A stretch of 64,000 nucleotides of DNA. It comes from a bacterium (GTDB lineage: Bacteria; Lernaellota; Lernaellaia; JACKCT01). A program made the translations under genes and the position numbers. Location of the stretch: NCBI GenBank assembly GCA_019912885.1, contig JAIOHV010000080.1, forward strand, positions 1 to 64,000, in the 5' to 3' direction. Below are positions 19,898 through 27,903 of the stretch, one piece after another. Every line of letters begins with the position of its first letter. Positions within the stretch are counted from its first letter, which is position 1. The notes beneath the pieces are model-generated. The model saw only the letters and a program-made list of their open reading frames with translations. It was not told where the DNA came from and did not search any database.

Positions 19898-20227
19898 TCC
19901 GGATCATCGTCCCGGTGCGGCCGCACGGCGAGGACGCGGATGCCAATGCGCGATGATTTCGAAAAACGGGAAGCGATGCGGCGGGGAAAATGGCGAGAAA
20001 AACAATTGGGCGGATGATGGACGGTGTCCGGCCGCGGGCCGGCCCGAAGCGAAAAGGTTCCCTGTTCGCGTGTCAGAAGCGACAGAACGCGCCATGAAAT
20101 TTTTGCCGAGCCCTTGCAAACGCCGCGACGCGGCCGTTCAATTTATGTACGGAAAATTGTGCCGGAAACGCGCGGCCGCAACAATCGTCCGGCGGGGACG
20201 GGATCGAAATTTCCCGAGGCGGGGGGA
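19898..20227. other. Intergenic region with one GC hairpin
   Basis: 330 bp with no supported gene. A perfect stem-loop CCGGCC-GCG-GGCCGG lies at 20028-20042 without a T-run. Nothing else is recognisable; it lies upstream of the membrane protein gene and downstream of the zinc-type dehydrogenase gene, both on the minus strand. Confidence 0.6.
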
Positions 20228-21274
20228 TCAGCCGCCGGGGACGAGCACGAGCTTGCCCGTCGTCTCGCCGGACTCAAGGCTGCGGTGTGCCTCGCCCGCC
20301 TCGGCGAGGGGGAAAGTTCGCGTCGGCGCCGGCGCAATCCGCCCCTGCGCCGCCCATTCGAGAAGCCGCTCCATGAACGCGGCGAGCAGTTCGCGCCTCT
20401 CGTACATGCAGGAGAGGTTGAATCCGTGGACACTCTTGTTGTCGATCGTTAGCTTCATCGGATTGTAACGGGGCATGCGTAGAAGTCCCCAGATGATGCG
20501 CGGCCAGTCGGGTTTTCCGCGTCCCGGTTTCATCATCGACGCGAGGCCGAAACTGACGAGCTGCCCGCCGGGCCGAAGCGCCGCGTACCCGCCACGCAAC
20601 GTCTTGTAGCCGATCGCGTCGCAAACGACGTCGTAGCCTTCCGGCACGATTTGGGCCGCGCGCCGCCAGAGGTTTTCCGCCGACCGGTCGATCACCGCCT
20701 CGGCGCCGAGCGCACGGACGGCGTCGATCTTGTGCGCCGATCCGACGACACCGATCGCGCGGAATCCGCCGATACGGCAAAGCTGCATGAGCGCCTGGCC
20801 GACGCCGCCCGCCGCGGAATGCACGAGCACCGCGCCGCCCGCGCGCGGGCCGCCAAGCTCAAACAGCGCGTAATAGGCCGTCAGAAAAACCACCGCGAAG
20901 CCCGCCGCGTCGTTTATCGACCAGTCCGGCGGAACGCGAAAAACGGCGTCTCGCGGAACGACGACGTGCGCGGCGTATCCGCCGAATAGCGTCAGCGCCA
21001 TGACCCGCTCGTCGAGCGCGAGATCGTTCACTCCCGGGCCGATTTCGTCCACGCGTCCCGCGACCTCGAATCCCGGCGTGATCGGCCATCCGACGAGTTT
21101 CCTGGCCGCGCGATAAAGGCCCATCCGCACGGCGGTATCGGCGAAGTTGACGCCGATCGCCTCGACGCGGATGCGTACCTCCCCCTCGCCGGGTTCCGCG
21201 ATCGGTTCCTCGACAAGCTCGAGCCTGTCGTACGCGCCCGGCCTGCGGACGACGATGCGGTGCGTGAGAGGCAA
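20228..21274 (-). CDS. Medium-chain dehydrogenase/reductase, quinone-oxidoreductase (VAT-1-like) type
   Basis: 348 residues. An N-terminal GroES-like domain (GVNFADTAVRMGLY, PGFEVAGRV) is followed by a Rossmann domain with the NADPH motif AAGGVGQAL at about 156-164. No zinc-ligand cysteines are present, so it is the zinc-free QOR/VAT-1 class, NADPH-dependent reductases of quinones or enones. The start appears to be TTG directly after the Mpo1-like stop; no ATG lies nearby. It forms a probable unit with the DUF962 and SDR genes upstream. Confidence 0.85.
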   Translation of the reverse strand: MPLTHRIVVRRPGAYDRLELVEEPIAEPGEGEVRIRVEAIGVNFADTAVRMGLYRAARKLVGWPITPGFEVAGRVDEIGPGVNDLALDERVMALTLFGGYAAHVVVPRDAVFRVPPDWSINDAAGFAVVFLTAYYALFELGGPRAGGAVLVHSAAGGVGQALMQLCRIGGFRAIGVVGSAHKIDAVRALGAEAVIDRSAENLWRRAAQIVPEGYDVVCDAIGYKTLRGGYAALRPGGQLVSFGLASMMKPGRGKPDWPRIIWGLLRMPRYNPMKLTIDNKSVHGFNLSCMYERRELLAAFMERLLEWAAQGRIAPAPTRTFPLAEAGEAHRSLESGETTGKLVLVPGG

Positions 21275-21580
21275 TTAGATTTTCACCTTGCCGAGCAGGA
21301 TGTCCTTGTACATCACCCAGTCGCCGAGAAAGCTGTAGAGGGGCTGTTTGAAGGAGGCGGGTTTGTTCTTCTCGTAAAAGAAGTGACCGACCCAGGCAAA
21401 GCCGTAGCCGCACAAAAGCGCGATGCCGACAAGCCACCATGTGCCCGTCACGAAAGCCCCCGCGACGCAAACGAGCGCAAGGGAACTGCCGGCAAAGTGC
21501 AGGCGCCGGCACGTCCTGTTCGAGTGCTCGGACAAATAGAAGGGATAAAACTCGCGAAACGTCGCGTAACGCTGCGCCAT
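21275..21580 (-). CDS. DUF962/Mpo1-like small membrane protein
   Basis: 101 residues matching the DUF962 pattern: FYPFYLSEHSNRTCRRLHF at the start, two hydrophobic segments (about 32-50 and 52-68), then WVGHFFYEKNKPASFKQPLY. The yeast homologue Mpo1 is an Fe(II)-dependent dioxygenase in phytosphingosine alpha-oxidation; conserved histidines H19, H28 and H66 are present here. A lipid-oxidation role is plausible beside two oxidoreductases. ATG with GAGGA upstream. Confidence 0.82.
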   Translation of the reverse strand: MAQRYATFREFYPFYLSEHSNRTCRRLHFAGSSLALVCVAGAFVTGTWWLVGIALLCGYGFAWVGHFFYEKNKPASFKQPLYSFLGDWVMYKDILLGKVKI

Positions 21581-21611
21581 ATCGAGTCCTCGCGCGGCCC
21601 CGCGGGGCGCT

Positions 21612-22430
21612 TCAGATAAAGTAGTCTTCCATCAGCTCGGCGCCCGGGGTCACCGCGTATTTTTCGAAATCCGTCACGCCTTCGGCGCGCAGCACATCCT
21701 CGTCCACGAAGAAGTTGCCGTTGCAGGTTTTTGCGTCCCGCGCGAGGATCGCGCGCGCGGCATCGCCCATGACGGCGGGCCAGCGACCGCGAGCGACGAC
21801 ATCGTCGCCGCCGAGAAGGTTTTGAACAGCCGCGGTGGCGATGATCGTCCGCGGCCAGAGCGCGTTGACGCCGACCTTGCCCGCGAACTCGCCCGCCATC
21901 CCCAGAACGCACATCGACATGCCGAACTTGGCCATGGTGTACGCGACGTGCGGCGCGAACCAGCGTGTCTCCATGTTGAGCGGCGGGGAGATGTTGAGGA
22001 TGTGCGGATTGGCTGCCTCGAGCAAATGCGGCAGGCACGCCTGCGAACAGACGTACGTGCCCCGCGCGTTGATCTGGTGCATCAGATCGTAGCGCTTCAT
22101 CGGCGTCTGAAGCGTGCCCGCCAAAAAGATCGCGCTCGCGTTGTTTACCAGCACGTCGATGCCGCCGAACGTTTCGACGGTCCGCTTCACCGCGCTTGCG
22201 ACGTGATCCTCAAAGCGGATATCGCATACGAGCGCCAGCGCCTTTCCGCCGGCGTCTTCGATCTCCCGCGCGGCGGTGTGGATCGTTCCGGGCAGCCGGG
22301 GATGCGGCGTATCCGTCTTGGCGAGGATCGCGACATTCGCGCCGTCCGCAGCGCAGGCAAGCCCAATCGCCAGGCCAATCCCCCGGCTGGCGCCGCTGAT
22401 GACCACGGTTTTGTTTTTCAAATCGGGCAC
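21612..22430 (-). CDS. Short-chain dehydrogenase (HSDL2-like)
   Basis: 272 residues from GTG at 22430, which is preceded by GGAGGAGG at 5-nt spacing; longer frames upstream lack a ribosome site. Rossmann motif SGASRGIG at 12-19, NNAS at 97-100, and the catalytic S148, Y164 and K168 (Y-x3-K) are present. The stretch LAKTDTPHPRLPGTIHTAA is typical of hydroxysteroid-dehydrogenase-like protein 2, which acts on fatty-acyl or sterol substrates. With the adjacent DUF962 and QOR genes it suggests a lipid-modifying cluster. Confidence 0.88.
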   Translation of the reverse strand: MPDLKNKTVVISGASRGIGLAIGLACAADGANVAILAKTDTPHPRLPGTIHTAAREIEDAGGKALALVCDIRFEDHVASAVKRTVETFGGIDVLVNNASAIFLAGTLQTPMKRYDLMHQINARGTYVCSQACLPHLLEAANPHILNISPPLNMETRWFAPHVAYTMAKFGMSMCVLGMAGEFAGKVGVNALWPRTIIATAAVQNLLGGDDVVARGRWPAVMGDAARAILARDAKTCNGNFFVDEDVLRAEGVTDFEKYAVTPGAELMEDYFI

Positions 22431-22522
22431 GAAAACCTCCTCCAATATATCGACGACGAACCGCGACCGTCTGGGGGTGGGTCTCCTGGACACGGACACC
22501 GGGATTGGGATGGGGCGTTACT

Positions 22523-22550
22523 CAATCCTCAATCCTCTATCCTCAATCCT
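22523..22550. repeat. Heptamer array, four CAATCCT units, at the 3' end of the 90-residue gene
   Basis: CAATCCT, CAATCCT, CTATCCT, CAATCCT. It ends 2 bp before the stop codon of the minus-strand gene at 22553. Confidence 0.9.
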
Positions 22551-22552
22551 CC

Positions 22553-22825
22553 TTATCCGTCCTCGTCCGCGACGTAAAGCGCCGGCGCCTCCGCGCAGGC
22601 CGCAATCACGAGCGCCGTCACACGCGCCTCGGCGGCGGCGGCGCATTCCACGAACTCGGCCCGCGCGGAAACGACAAGCTCTTGCGGCGTGTACGTGTCC
22701 TTGTACGTTTTCATGAAAAGGTTCGGCACGTCGCTGCGGATCCATCCCCACGCCAAAAGCTCGCGCGCGAGTTCGTCCGCGGCCTTCGCGTCGACGGTGT
22801 ACGAAACGATGACGTCCTTGCCCAT
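22553..22825 (-). CDS. Hypothetical 90-residue protein
   Basis: Not recognised. A small soluble alpha/beta protein beginning M-G-K-D-V-I-V-S-Y-T-V-D-A with no signal peptide. The C-terminal 35 residues are Ala-rich and acidic (ALYVADEDG end). ATG with a G-rich stretch upstream. Codon use fits the neighbours. It could be a DUF of sporadic distribution; no function can be assigned. Confidence 0.55.
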   Translation of the reverse strand: MGKDVIVSYTVDAKAADELARELLAWGWIRSDVPNLFMKTYKDTYTPQELVVSARAEFVECAAAAEARVTALVIAACAEAPALYVADEDG

Positions 22826-22887
22826 GAAACCCCCACGCCGACGCTATCCGATGGGCGCGCATGCGGCAATCGCGAATGTGTGAAGGC

Positions 22888-23020
22888 GATCCGCGGATTA
22901 CGCAGATTTCGCGGAGGATCCTTCGCTTCGCTCAGGATGACAGTATTGCTCCGGGTAGAGATGCCGCGGAAATGACGGCGAAAATGTCCGCAAAATCTGC
23001 GTAATCTGCGTAATCTGCGG
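22888..23020. repeat. Inverted nonamer repeat around a dispersed stem-loop repeat
   Basis: Left arm (22888-22914) contains GGATTACGCAGATTTCGCGG; the right arm (22994-23020) is three nonamers AATCTGCGT, AATCTGCGT, AATCTGCGG, roughly the reverse complement of the left. Between them, 22916-22942 is a copy of the dispersed ATCCTTCGC...CAGGATGAC stem-loop. No gene lies in 22826-23039. Confidence 0.8.
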
Positions 23021-23039
23021 ATACCTCCCGGGCGATTCG

Positions 23040-25127
23040 TTACTCCAGCGGCGCCGCCTCTCCCGGCGCGGCCGTCAGTTCGTTCAACAAATCGGTGCGC
23101 CCATACACGCTGCCGAGCGCCTCGATGAGCGCATGAATATCCACCGCGATCGAGCGCGAGACGCGGTCTTCGTAAACGTACTGGATCGCGAGCGAGGCCA
23201 TGTTGCCGTCGAACAGCGTTCCAACCAGCTCGCCGTTTGCGTTGACGACCGGGCTGCCGGAATTGCCGGGGAAGGTGTCCGCGGTGCTGACGAAGTTAAA
23301 CGGCGTCGCCAGGTCGATGCGATCGCGCGCCATTTGCCAGCGCTCCGGCAAGTCGTACGGCGCCGCGTCGGCAAAGCCCAGATTGCGATCGAACAGGCCG
23401 TGGTAGGTCGTAAACGCGGGGTAGGTGTATTCGTTTTCGAAATAGCCCGACACGCGCCCGAACGCGAGACGCAGGGTAAACGTCGTGTCCGGATAAACCG
23501 TGCGGCCGAACGCCGCGAAGCGCGCCGCGGCGAGCGTCTCGGCGGCGCGCTCCTCCACGCTTTCGACCTCGCGGTCATAGCGCTCACGCAGCACGCGAAA
23601 CTCGGGCTCGATCGCAAGCGCCAGGCGCACAAGCGGATCCTTCGATTTCTCCACCGCCTTGCGTCCTTTTTTCATAAGGGCGACGCGCGCCTTGGCATCG
23701 TCGAGCTTCGTGCCATCCATGACTTGGCGCGCAACCTCCGCCGGCTCGCGGCCGTCGAGCACCTTGCGTACGAGGGGATCGTTTTCGCCGAGACCGTCGC
23801 GAAGCTGCGTCAGCGCGGCCGTCAAAAGCACGGCCTCGAACTCCTTGTACACCGGCGCTTCGCTGCCGATCTTGTGCTTGAGGCTGTCGACGTTCGCGTC
23901 GCGGTACTCCTCGAAACGCTCGCCGTTCGGCTTTTGCAACTCGCCGGTCAGCATCACGATCTCGTGTACGTCGCTGAAAAGGCCGCTGCCCCAAAGACGC
24001 AGATGTTGCCGGCGCTCGTAAAACGCGCCGCTCGCCTGCTGCGCGCGCGCGATGTCGGCGAGAGCCGCGTCGTATCGCGCCAACAGGTTGGCGTCGGTCA
24101 GCGCGGTGCGCAGCGCGTCATGCTCCGCGGCCTTTTTCTCCATCACGCGCGGATCGCCAAGGCCGCGCAGGTAGCCGGTGATGACCTTCAGCGAATTCTC
24201 GACGCCGAATTTCAACAGCTTTGCCTCTCGCGCGCTCTCCTCGCCCCGCGCGGAGTACGCATCGATGACGTCGAGACGTCCGCGTAGCTGTTCTTTCCAG
24301 AACGGGTAGCGGACATCGCGCAGAAACTCGAGCTGCGCAAGCGTCGCGCGGCGCTCGCTTGTCGCCGGATGGCCGGAGATGAAAATGGCGTCGCCGTCCG
24401 ACAGATGTTGCGTCGCGACGCGTAGATACGCCGGTGGCGCGACGGGCTTGCCGTCGGCGTCGTAAACGCGCATCAGCGCGTTATCGAGGCAAAAGCGCGG
24501 GTAGTTGAAGTTGTCCGGATCGCCTCCGAAAAACCCGAGCTGCCCCTCCGGCGCGAACACCAGCCGCACATCCTCCCAGCGCTTGTAACGGTAGATCCAG
24601 TATTCGCCGCCGCCGTACAGCTCCACCACTTCGCAAAGCAGGCCCGTCGCATCCGTGCATTCGGTTTCGATGCGCGCGCTTTCTTCCTTGCGCGCCTTCT
24701 TGCCCGCCGCCTCGTCTTCGGCGGCGAGGCCCGCGTCGATGACGCGCCGGCTGACATCCTCCATCGACATGAGCGTGCGCGCATCGAGCCCCGGGCAGCG
24801 CGCCTCCGCCGGCGCGGACGTGCCGTAGCCGTCCTTCATGTAATCGTGCGCCTCGGACGACAGCCCCTGGATGCACGCGGCCGCGACGTGGTGATTTGTC
24901 AAAAGCAGGCCGTCGGCGGATACCCACGACGCGGAGCCGCCGTCGGAAAGACGCGCGGACGACAGGCGCAGATGATCGAGCCACTCGCTGGTGAGCATCA
25001 CGCCGTAGCGCTCCCTGATCTTGTCGAGCGGCGGGTTGTGAAAGGTCCACGGCCCTTCGTCCGCGGTAAGCGGCGCGGCCAAAGTCAACAGAACGCAAAA
25101 CACGATCGCGGAAGTGGCGAATTTCAC
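23040..25127 (-). CDS. S46-family dipeptidyl-peptidase (DPP7/DPP11-like)
   Basis: 695 residues with a cleavable signal peptide (1-22, TLAAPLTADEG). The serine-protease fold is split: H80 in TNHHVAA near the N-terminus and S623 in FPGNSGSPVVN near the C-terminus, with FFGGDPDNFNYPRF between, all diagnostic of peptidase family S46. These periplasmic exopeptidases release dipeptides from the N-terminus of oligopeptides in asaccharolytic bacteria. Whether it prefers hydrophobic (DPP7) or acidic (DPP11) residues cannot be read with confidence. Monocistronic. It suggests growth on peptides. Confidence 0.95.
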   Translation of the reverse strand: MKFATSAIVFCVLLTLAAPLTADEGPWTFHNPPLDKIRERYGVMLTSEWLDHLRLSSARLSDGGSASWVSADGLLLTNHHVAAACIQGLSSEAHDYMKDGYGTSAPAEARCPGLDARTLMSMEDVSRRVIDAGLAAEDEAAGKKARKEESARIETECTDATGLLCEVVELYGGGEYWIYRYKRWEDVRLVFAPEGQLGFFGGDPDNFNYPRFCLDNALMRVYDADGKPVAPPAYLRVATQHLSDGDAIFISGHPATSERRATLAQLEFLRDVRYPFWKEQLRGRLDVIDAYSARGEESAREAKLLKFGVENSLKVITGYLRGLGDPRVMEKKAAEHDALRTALTDANLLARYDAALADIARAQQASGAFYERRQHLRLWGSGLFSDVHEIVMLTGELQKPNGERFEEYRDANVDSLKHKIGSEAPVYKEFEAVLLTAALTQLRDGLGENDPLVRKVLDGREPAEVARQVMDGTKLDDAKARVALMKKGRKAVEKSKDPLVRLALAIEPEFRVLRERYDREVESVEERAAETLAAARFAAFGRTVYPDTTFTLRLAFGRVSGYFENEYTYPAFTTYHGLFDRNLGFADAAPYDLPERWQMARDRIDLATPFNFVSTADTFPGNSGSPVVNANGELVGTLFDGNMASLAIQYVYEDRVSRSIAVDIHALIEALGSVYGRTDLLNELTAAPGEAAPLE

Positions 25128-25442
25128 ATCGGACTCCTTGTCGGATCAGGCGAACGCTTCGTAACGGGATTCGGCGGGCGGGTCAATTCGTTGCGCGACC
25201 ATGCGCGAAAACTCCGCACCCGTGCCCGATAGAAAAGATGGACACGATGGACCCAATGGACCCGATGGACTGTTGACGGACGCCCTTGCCGGCGCGATGC
25301 CCATTCGATGTTCCACAATCGCTTCGTGCCCTCTGTGCCTTCGTGTTGAATTGCGATTCCTGCGATTCAATTCCGCCCTCCGCCCTCCGCCCTCCGCACT
25401 CCCAATTCCCAATTCCCAATTCTCTCATTACACTTCGCGTCC
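25128..25442. repeat. Divergent intergenic region packed with three short-period arrays
   Basis: No gene. 25220-25270: CCGTGCCCGAT then nonamers ATGGACACG, ATGGACCCA, ATGGACCCG, ATGGAC. 25322-25350: a 29-bp dispersed repeat (26 of 29 identical to 36049-36077) starting CTTCGTGCCC and ending TCGTGTTGAA. 25374-25401: three CGCCCTC and one CGCACTC. 25402-25422: three CCAATTC. The region separates divergent genes, so promoters must lie inside or between the arrays. Confidence 0.9.
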
Positions 25443-26831
25443 ATGGTTTCCTCGCATCTCGTTCCGCTCGATCTTCCGTCCGAAATCCTGCTTATCTGGG
25501 AGCAGCCGGGGCATCCGCAGACCGATTTCGGCGCGTGGCTGTTCAAGGGGGCGCTCGATTCGGACGCGCTCGCCGTCGCGTGGCGGCAGGCGTTACGTGG
25601 CCGGCCGACGTTTTCCGCGCGTATGGCGAGGGTGCGTCATGGGTTGTTCGAGGAACTGGCGTGGCGGCTTGTGGATGCGCCCGCGCCGATTGAGGTTTTT
25701 GACGACGCCGCGCTCGATGTTCCCGTCGACGCGATCGAGGCGCGCATCCACGAGCGGATGCGTCCGATCGTCACCGCGGGGCAGAATCTCGAACTCGAGC
25801 CGCCCGTGCGTCTTTTCATTCATCGCCTGCCGCACGGCCACGCGGCGATCATCGTGCTGTTCCACCATGTCGCGACCGACGGAGGCGGCCTGTACGACTT
25901 CGTCGCCGACCTGCTCGCGCGCTACCATCGACTTGTCACCGGCCGCGTCGCGCCTTTTGCGGGTGTTGCTGCGCTGCACGCGCAGGCGGTTGCGCCAAGA
26001 CCCATCGCGCCTGCATCGGTGACGCAGTACCTGCGCCGATTCGCGCTCGACCGCGCGCACGCGCCGACCGGCGCCGCGCAAATGGCCAGCACGCCCGACC
26101 CCGATCCCGCGAACCGCCGGATGATGATCCGACGCATCATCGGCGACGAGAGGCTCCAGGCCGCGTTTCGCGAGCGCGCCCGGCGAGAGGGCGGGACGCT
26201 CTCGGATCTCGCACTTGCGGCAAGCAAGCTTGCGCTCGAAGAATGGAACAGCGCGCGCGGCGCGCCGCCGGGCGTGATGGCGCACGGCGTCGCCGTGAAT
26301 CAGCGCGCGCGGCGCCGCGCGACGGATACCGCGGGGCAGGGCAATCCGATGTCGGCGATCATCGTGGCGTCGAACGCGGGCGAGCGCGGCAGCGCCACCG
26401 GGCTCCTGCGGCGCGTCGTCGGCGAGCGGATCGAACAGATGGATCTCGGCATGGACGTGCGCATGGCGCGCATCGCCGCGGGCGCGATGCTGCTGACGCG
26501 TGCGCTTCCGGTAAAAACGCGTCACGCCGTTCTGCGGCCGCTGTTCGACATGCCGGGGTCATTTTTTCTGACAAACCTGGGCATCGTCTGGCCCGAGATC
26601 ATCGACGGCAAACCGACGGGTGAAACCATGCTCCGCGAGGCGGGCGGTCTTGAACTTCTTGAGATTCACGGAAGCGTCGGCACGACGCCGAACAACGCAT
26701 TGGCGCTCATCCTGCGAACGTTTCGGCGGCGGCTTTATCTGACGTTCGCGGTGGGCGGACACAAGATTAACAGGGCCGACGGGCAGGCGTTCGCGGATCT
26801 CGTCGTGTCGAAGATGCTCGGGTATCTGTAG
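25443..26831 (+). CDS. Condensation-fold acyltransferase-like protein (WS/DGAT or PapA type)
   Basis: 462 residues, soluble. The catalytic motif HHxxxDG of the condensation/acyltransferase superfamily is present as F-H-H-V-A-T-D-G-G-G near residue 140-148, and the second-half channel motif (G-N-P-M-S-A-I-I, T-N-L-G-I-V-W-P) fits a two-lobed CAT-like fold. Such enzymes make wax esters, triacylglycerols or polyketide-type esters. No carrier-protein or adenylation genes are adjacent, so a stand-alone ester synthase is more likely. ATG at 25443. Confidence 0.75.
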   Translation: MVSSHLVPLDLPSEILLIWEQPGHPQTDFGAWLFKGALDSDALAVAWRQALRGRPTFSARMARVRHGLFEELAWRLVDAPAPIEVFDDAALDVPVDAIEARIHERMRPIVTAGQNLELEPPVRLFIHRLPHGHAAIIVLFHHVATDGGGLYDFVADLLARYHRLVTGRVAPFAGVAALHAQAVAPRPIAPASVTQYLRRFALDRAHAPTGAAQMASTPDPDPANRRMMIRRIIGDERLQAAFRERARREGGTLSDLALAASKLALEEWNSARGAPPGVMAHGVAVNQRARRRATDTAGQGNPMSAIIVASNAGERGSATGLLRRVVGERIEQMDLGMDVRMARIAAGAMLLTRALPVKTRHAVLRPLFDMPGSFFLTNLGIVWPEIIDGKPTGETMLREAGGLELLEIHGSVGTTPNNALALILRTFRRRLYLTFAVGGHKINRADGQAFADLVVSKMLGYL

Positions 26832-26839
26832 ACACGGAG

Positions 26840-26909
26840 ATCCTTCGCTTCGCTCAGGATGACAACAGCGCGTCAGGACAACAGCGCGTCAGGGCTACAG
26901 CGTGTCAGG
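26840..26909. repeat. Dispersed stem-loop repeat followed by ACAGCGCGTCAGG direct repeats
   Basis: 26840-26864 is a copy of the ATCCTTCGC...CAGGATGAC repeat, also at 22916 and 33574. It runs into three direct copies of (A)ACAGCGCGTCAGG, the third diverged (CTACAGCGTGTCAGG). Confidence 0.85.
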
Positions 26910-26971
26910 GGTGAAAGCGCCGTCGAGACGCGATGGTTCCGTCCCGATGCGATTTTTTCCATTCCCGCGCG

Positions 26972-27724
26972 TCAGGCGGATTCGACCAGAATCTCGACTT
27001 CCTCTGTGGATTCCGCGTCGTCATGCGCCGTCGGTTCGACCCCGTCCATCTGGGGCCAATGGAACCTGTAAAGCGCGTCGAGCTGCTTGATGAACTCGAC
27101 GAATCGCTCCTCGTGATCCTTCTTGAAGGAGATGATCCGCATCCCGGCGCCGTGGGCGTGATCGAGCTCGTCCGGTTCGCATTCAAAGCTCGACACGACC
27201 TCCGCAAGGCACATCACGGGTTCGTCGAGCGCGGGCGATCGAAGCGCCAACTCGTGATGCGAGCCGACGGGAAGGGGCATGCTAGTACGCACGTACAGGC
27301 CGCGCGCGGAGACGTTCGTCGTCGCGGCGTCGAGAAGGTCGAACACGTCCGAGCCGTTGACCTCGACGATCGCCTGATAACGCGGATGCTCGCGGCGCTC
27401 ATAGTCGTACCGGATCTGCTCCTCGACCCACTCATCGTACGCGGGGCAGGTTTCGGTCAGGCGCACGCCCAAAAGGAATCGGTGCTTGGCGATGCGCGGC
27501 AACTCGCGGCGCCAGACGACGTCGCCCGACAGCTTCATGCTCGGAAGCTTGGGGACGTTGAGATGAATCTCCATGTGATCGCCCATCTCAATGTTACTGC
27601 TCACCGCGACACCAAGACCGGTTTTCGCCACGTCATGGACAAAACCGAAGCACTCCCGCGTCGGCTGGATGATTTTCGCAAGCAGATTCTTCGCCACCCG
27701 AATCTGGCGTCGATGTTCGGACAT
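26972..27724 (-). CDS. Tandem PilZ-domain protein
   Basis: 250 residues from the ATG at 27724 with GGAGG seven bases upstream; a longer in-frame stretch lies over repeats and was rejected. Domain 1: R5-x3-R9 and D31-V-A-K-T-G36 (Ser replaced by Ala). Domain 2: R111-x3-R115 and N137-V-S-A-R-G142, a full PilZ c-di-GMP signature. The C-terminus is acidic (TAHDDAESTEEVEILVESA). The architecture parallels the gene at 16739, but here the second domain is the canonical one. Likely c-di-GMP-binding; target unknown. Confidence 0.85.
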   Translation of the reverse strand: MSEHRRQIRVAKNLLAKIIQPTRECFGFVHDVAKTGLGVAVSSNIEMGDHMEIHLNVPKLPSMKLSGDVVWRRELPRIAKHRFLLGVRLTETCPAYDEWVEEQIRYDYERREHPRYQAIVEVNGSDVFDLLDAATTNVSARGLYVRTSMPLPVGSHHELALRSPALDEPVMCLAEVVSSFECEPDELDHAHGAGMRIISFKKDHEERFVEFIKQLDALYRFHWPQMDGVEPTAHDDAESTEEVEILVESA

Positions 27725-27801
27725 GGGCGCACCTCCTCTGTGCTCTACCCATCGTTTCGGCGGGTTTGCCGTGTGGCATGAGCATCGGGCGACGGGACGG
27801 G

Positions 27802-27902
27802 AGGATTGAGGGTCGAGGATTGAGGATTGAGAAAATCGCAACACCGGCGCGCGTTGCGATTCCTCTATTTCCTATTTCCTGTTTCCTGCTTCCTGTTTTC
27901 TA
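27802..27902. repeat. Two heptamer arrays: AGGATTG x4 and TTTCCTR x6
   Basis: 27802-27829: AGGATTG, AGGGTCG, AGGATTG, AGGATTG. 27861-27902: TCCTCTA, TTTCCTA, TTTCCTG, TTTCCTG, CTTCCTG, TTTTCTA. The second array ends 1 bp before the stop codon (27904) of the minus-strand lipoprotein gene. Confidence 0.9.
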
Positions 27903-27903
27903 T

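Noticed and set aside
25238-25270. ATGGAC arrays as CRISPR repeats
   Set aside because: Units are 9 bp and contiguous, with no spacers and no cas genes.
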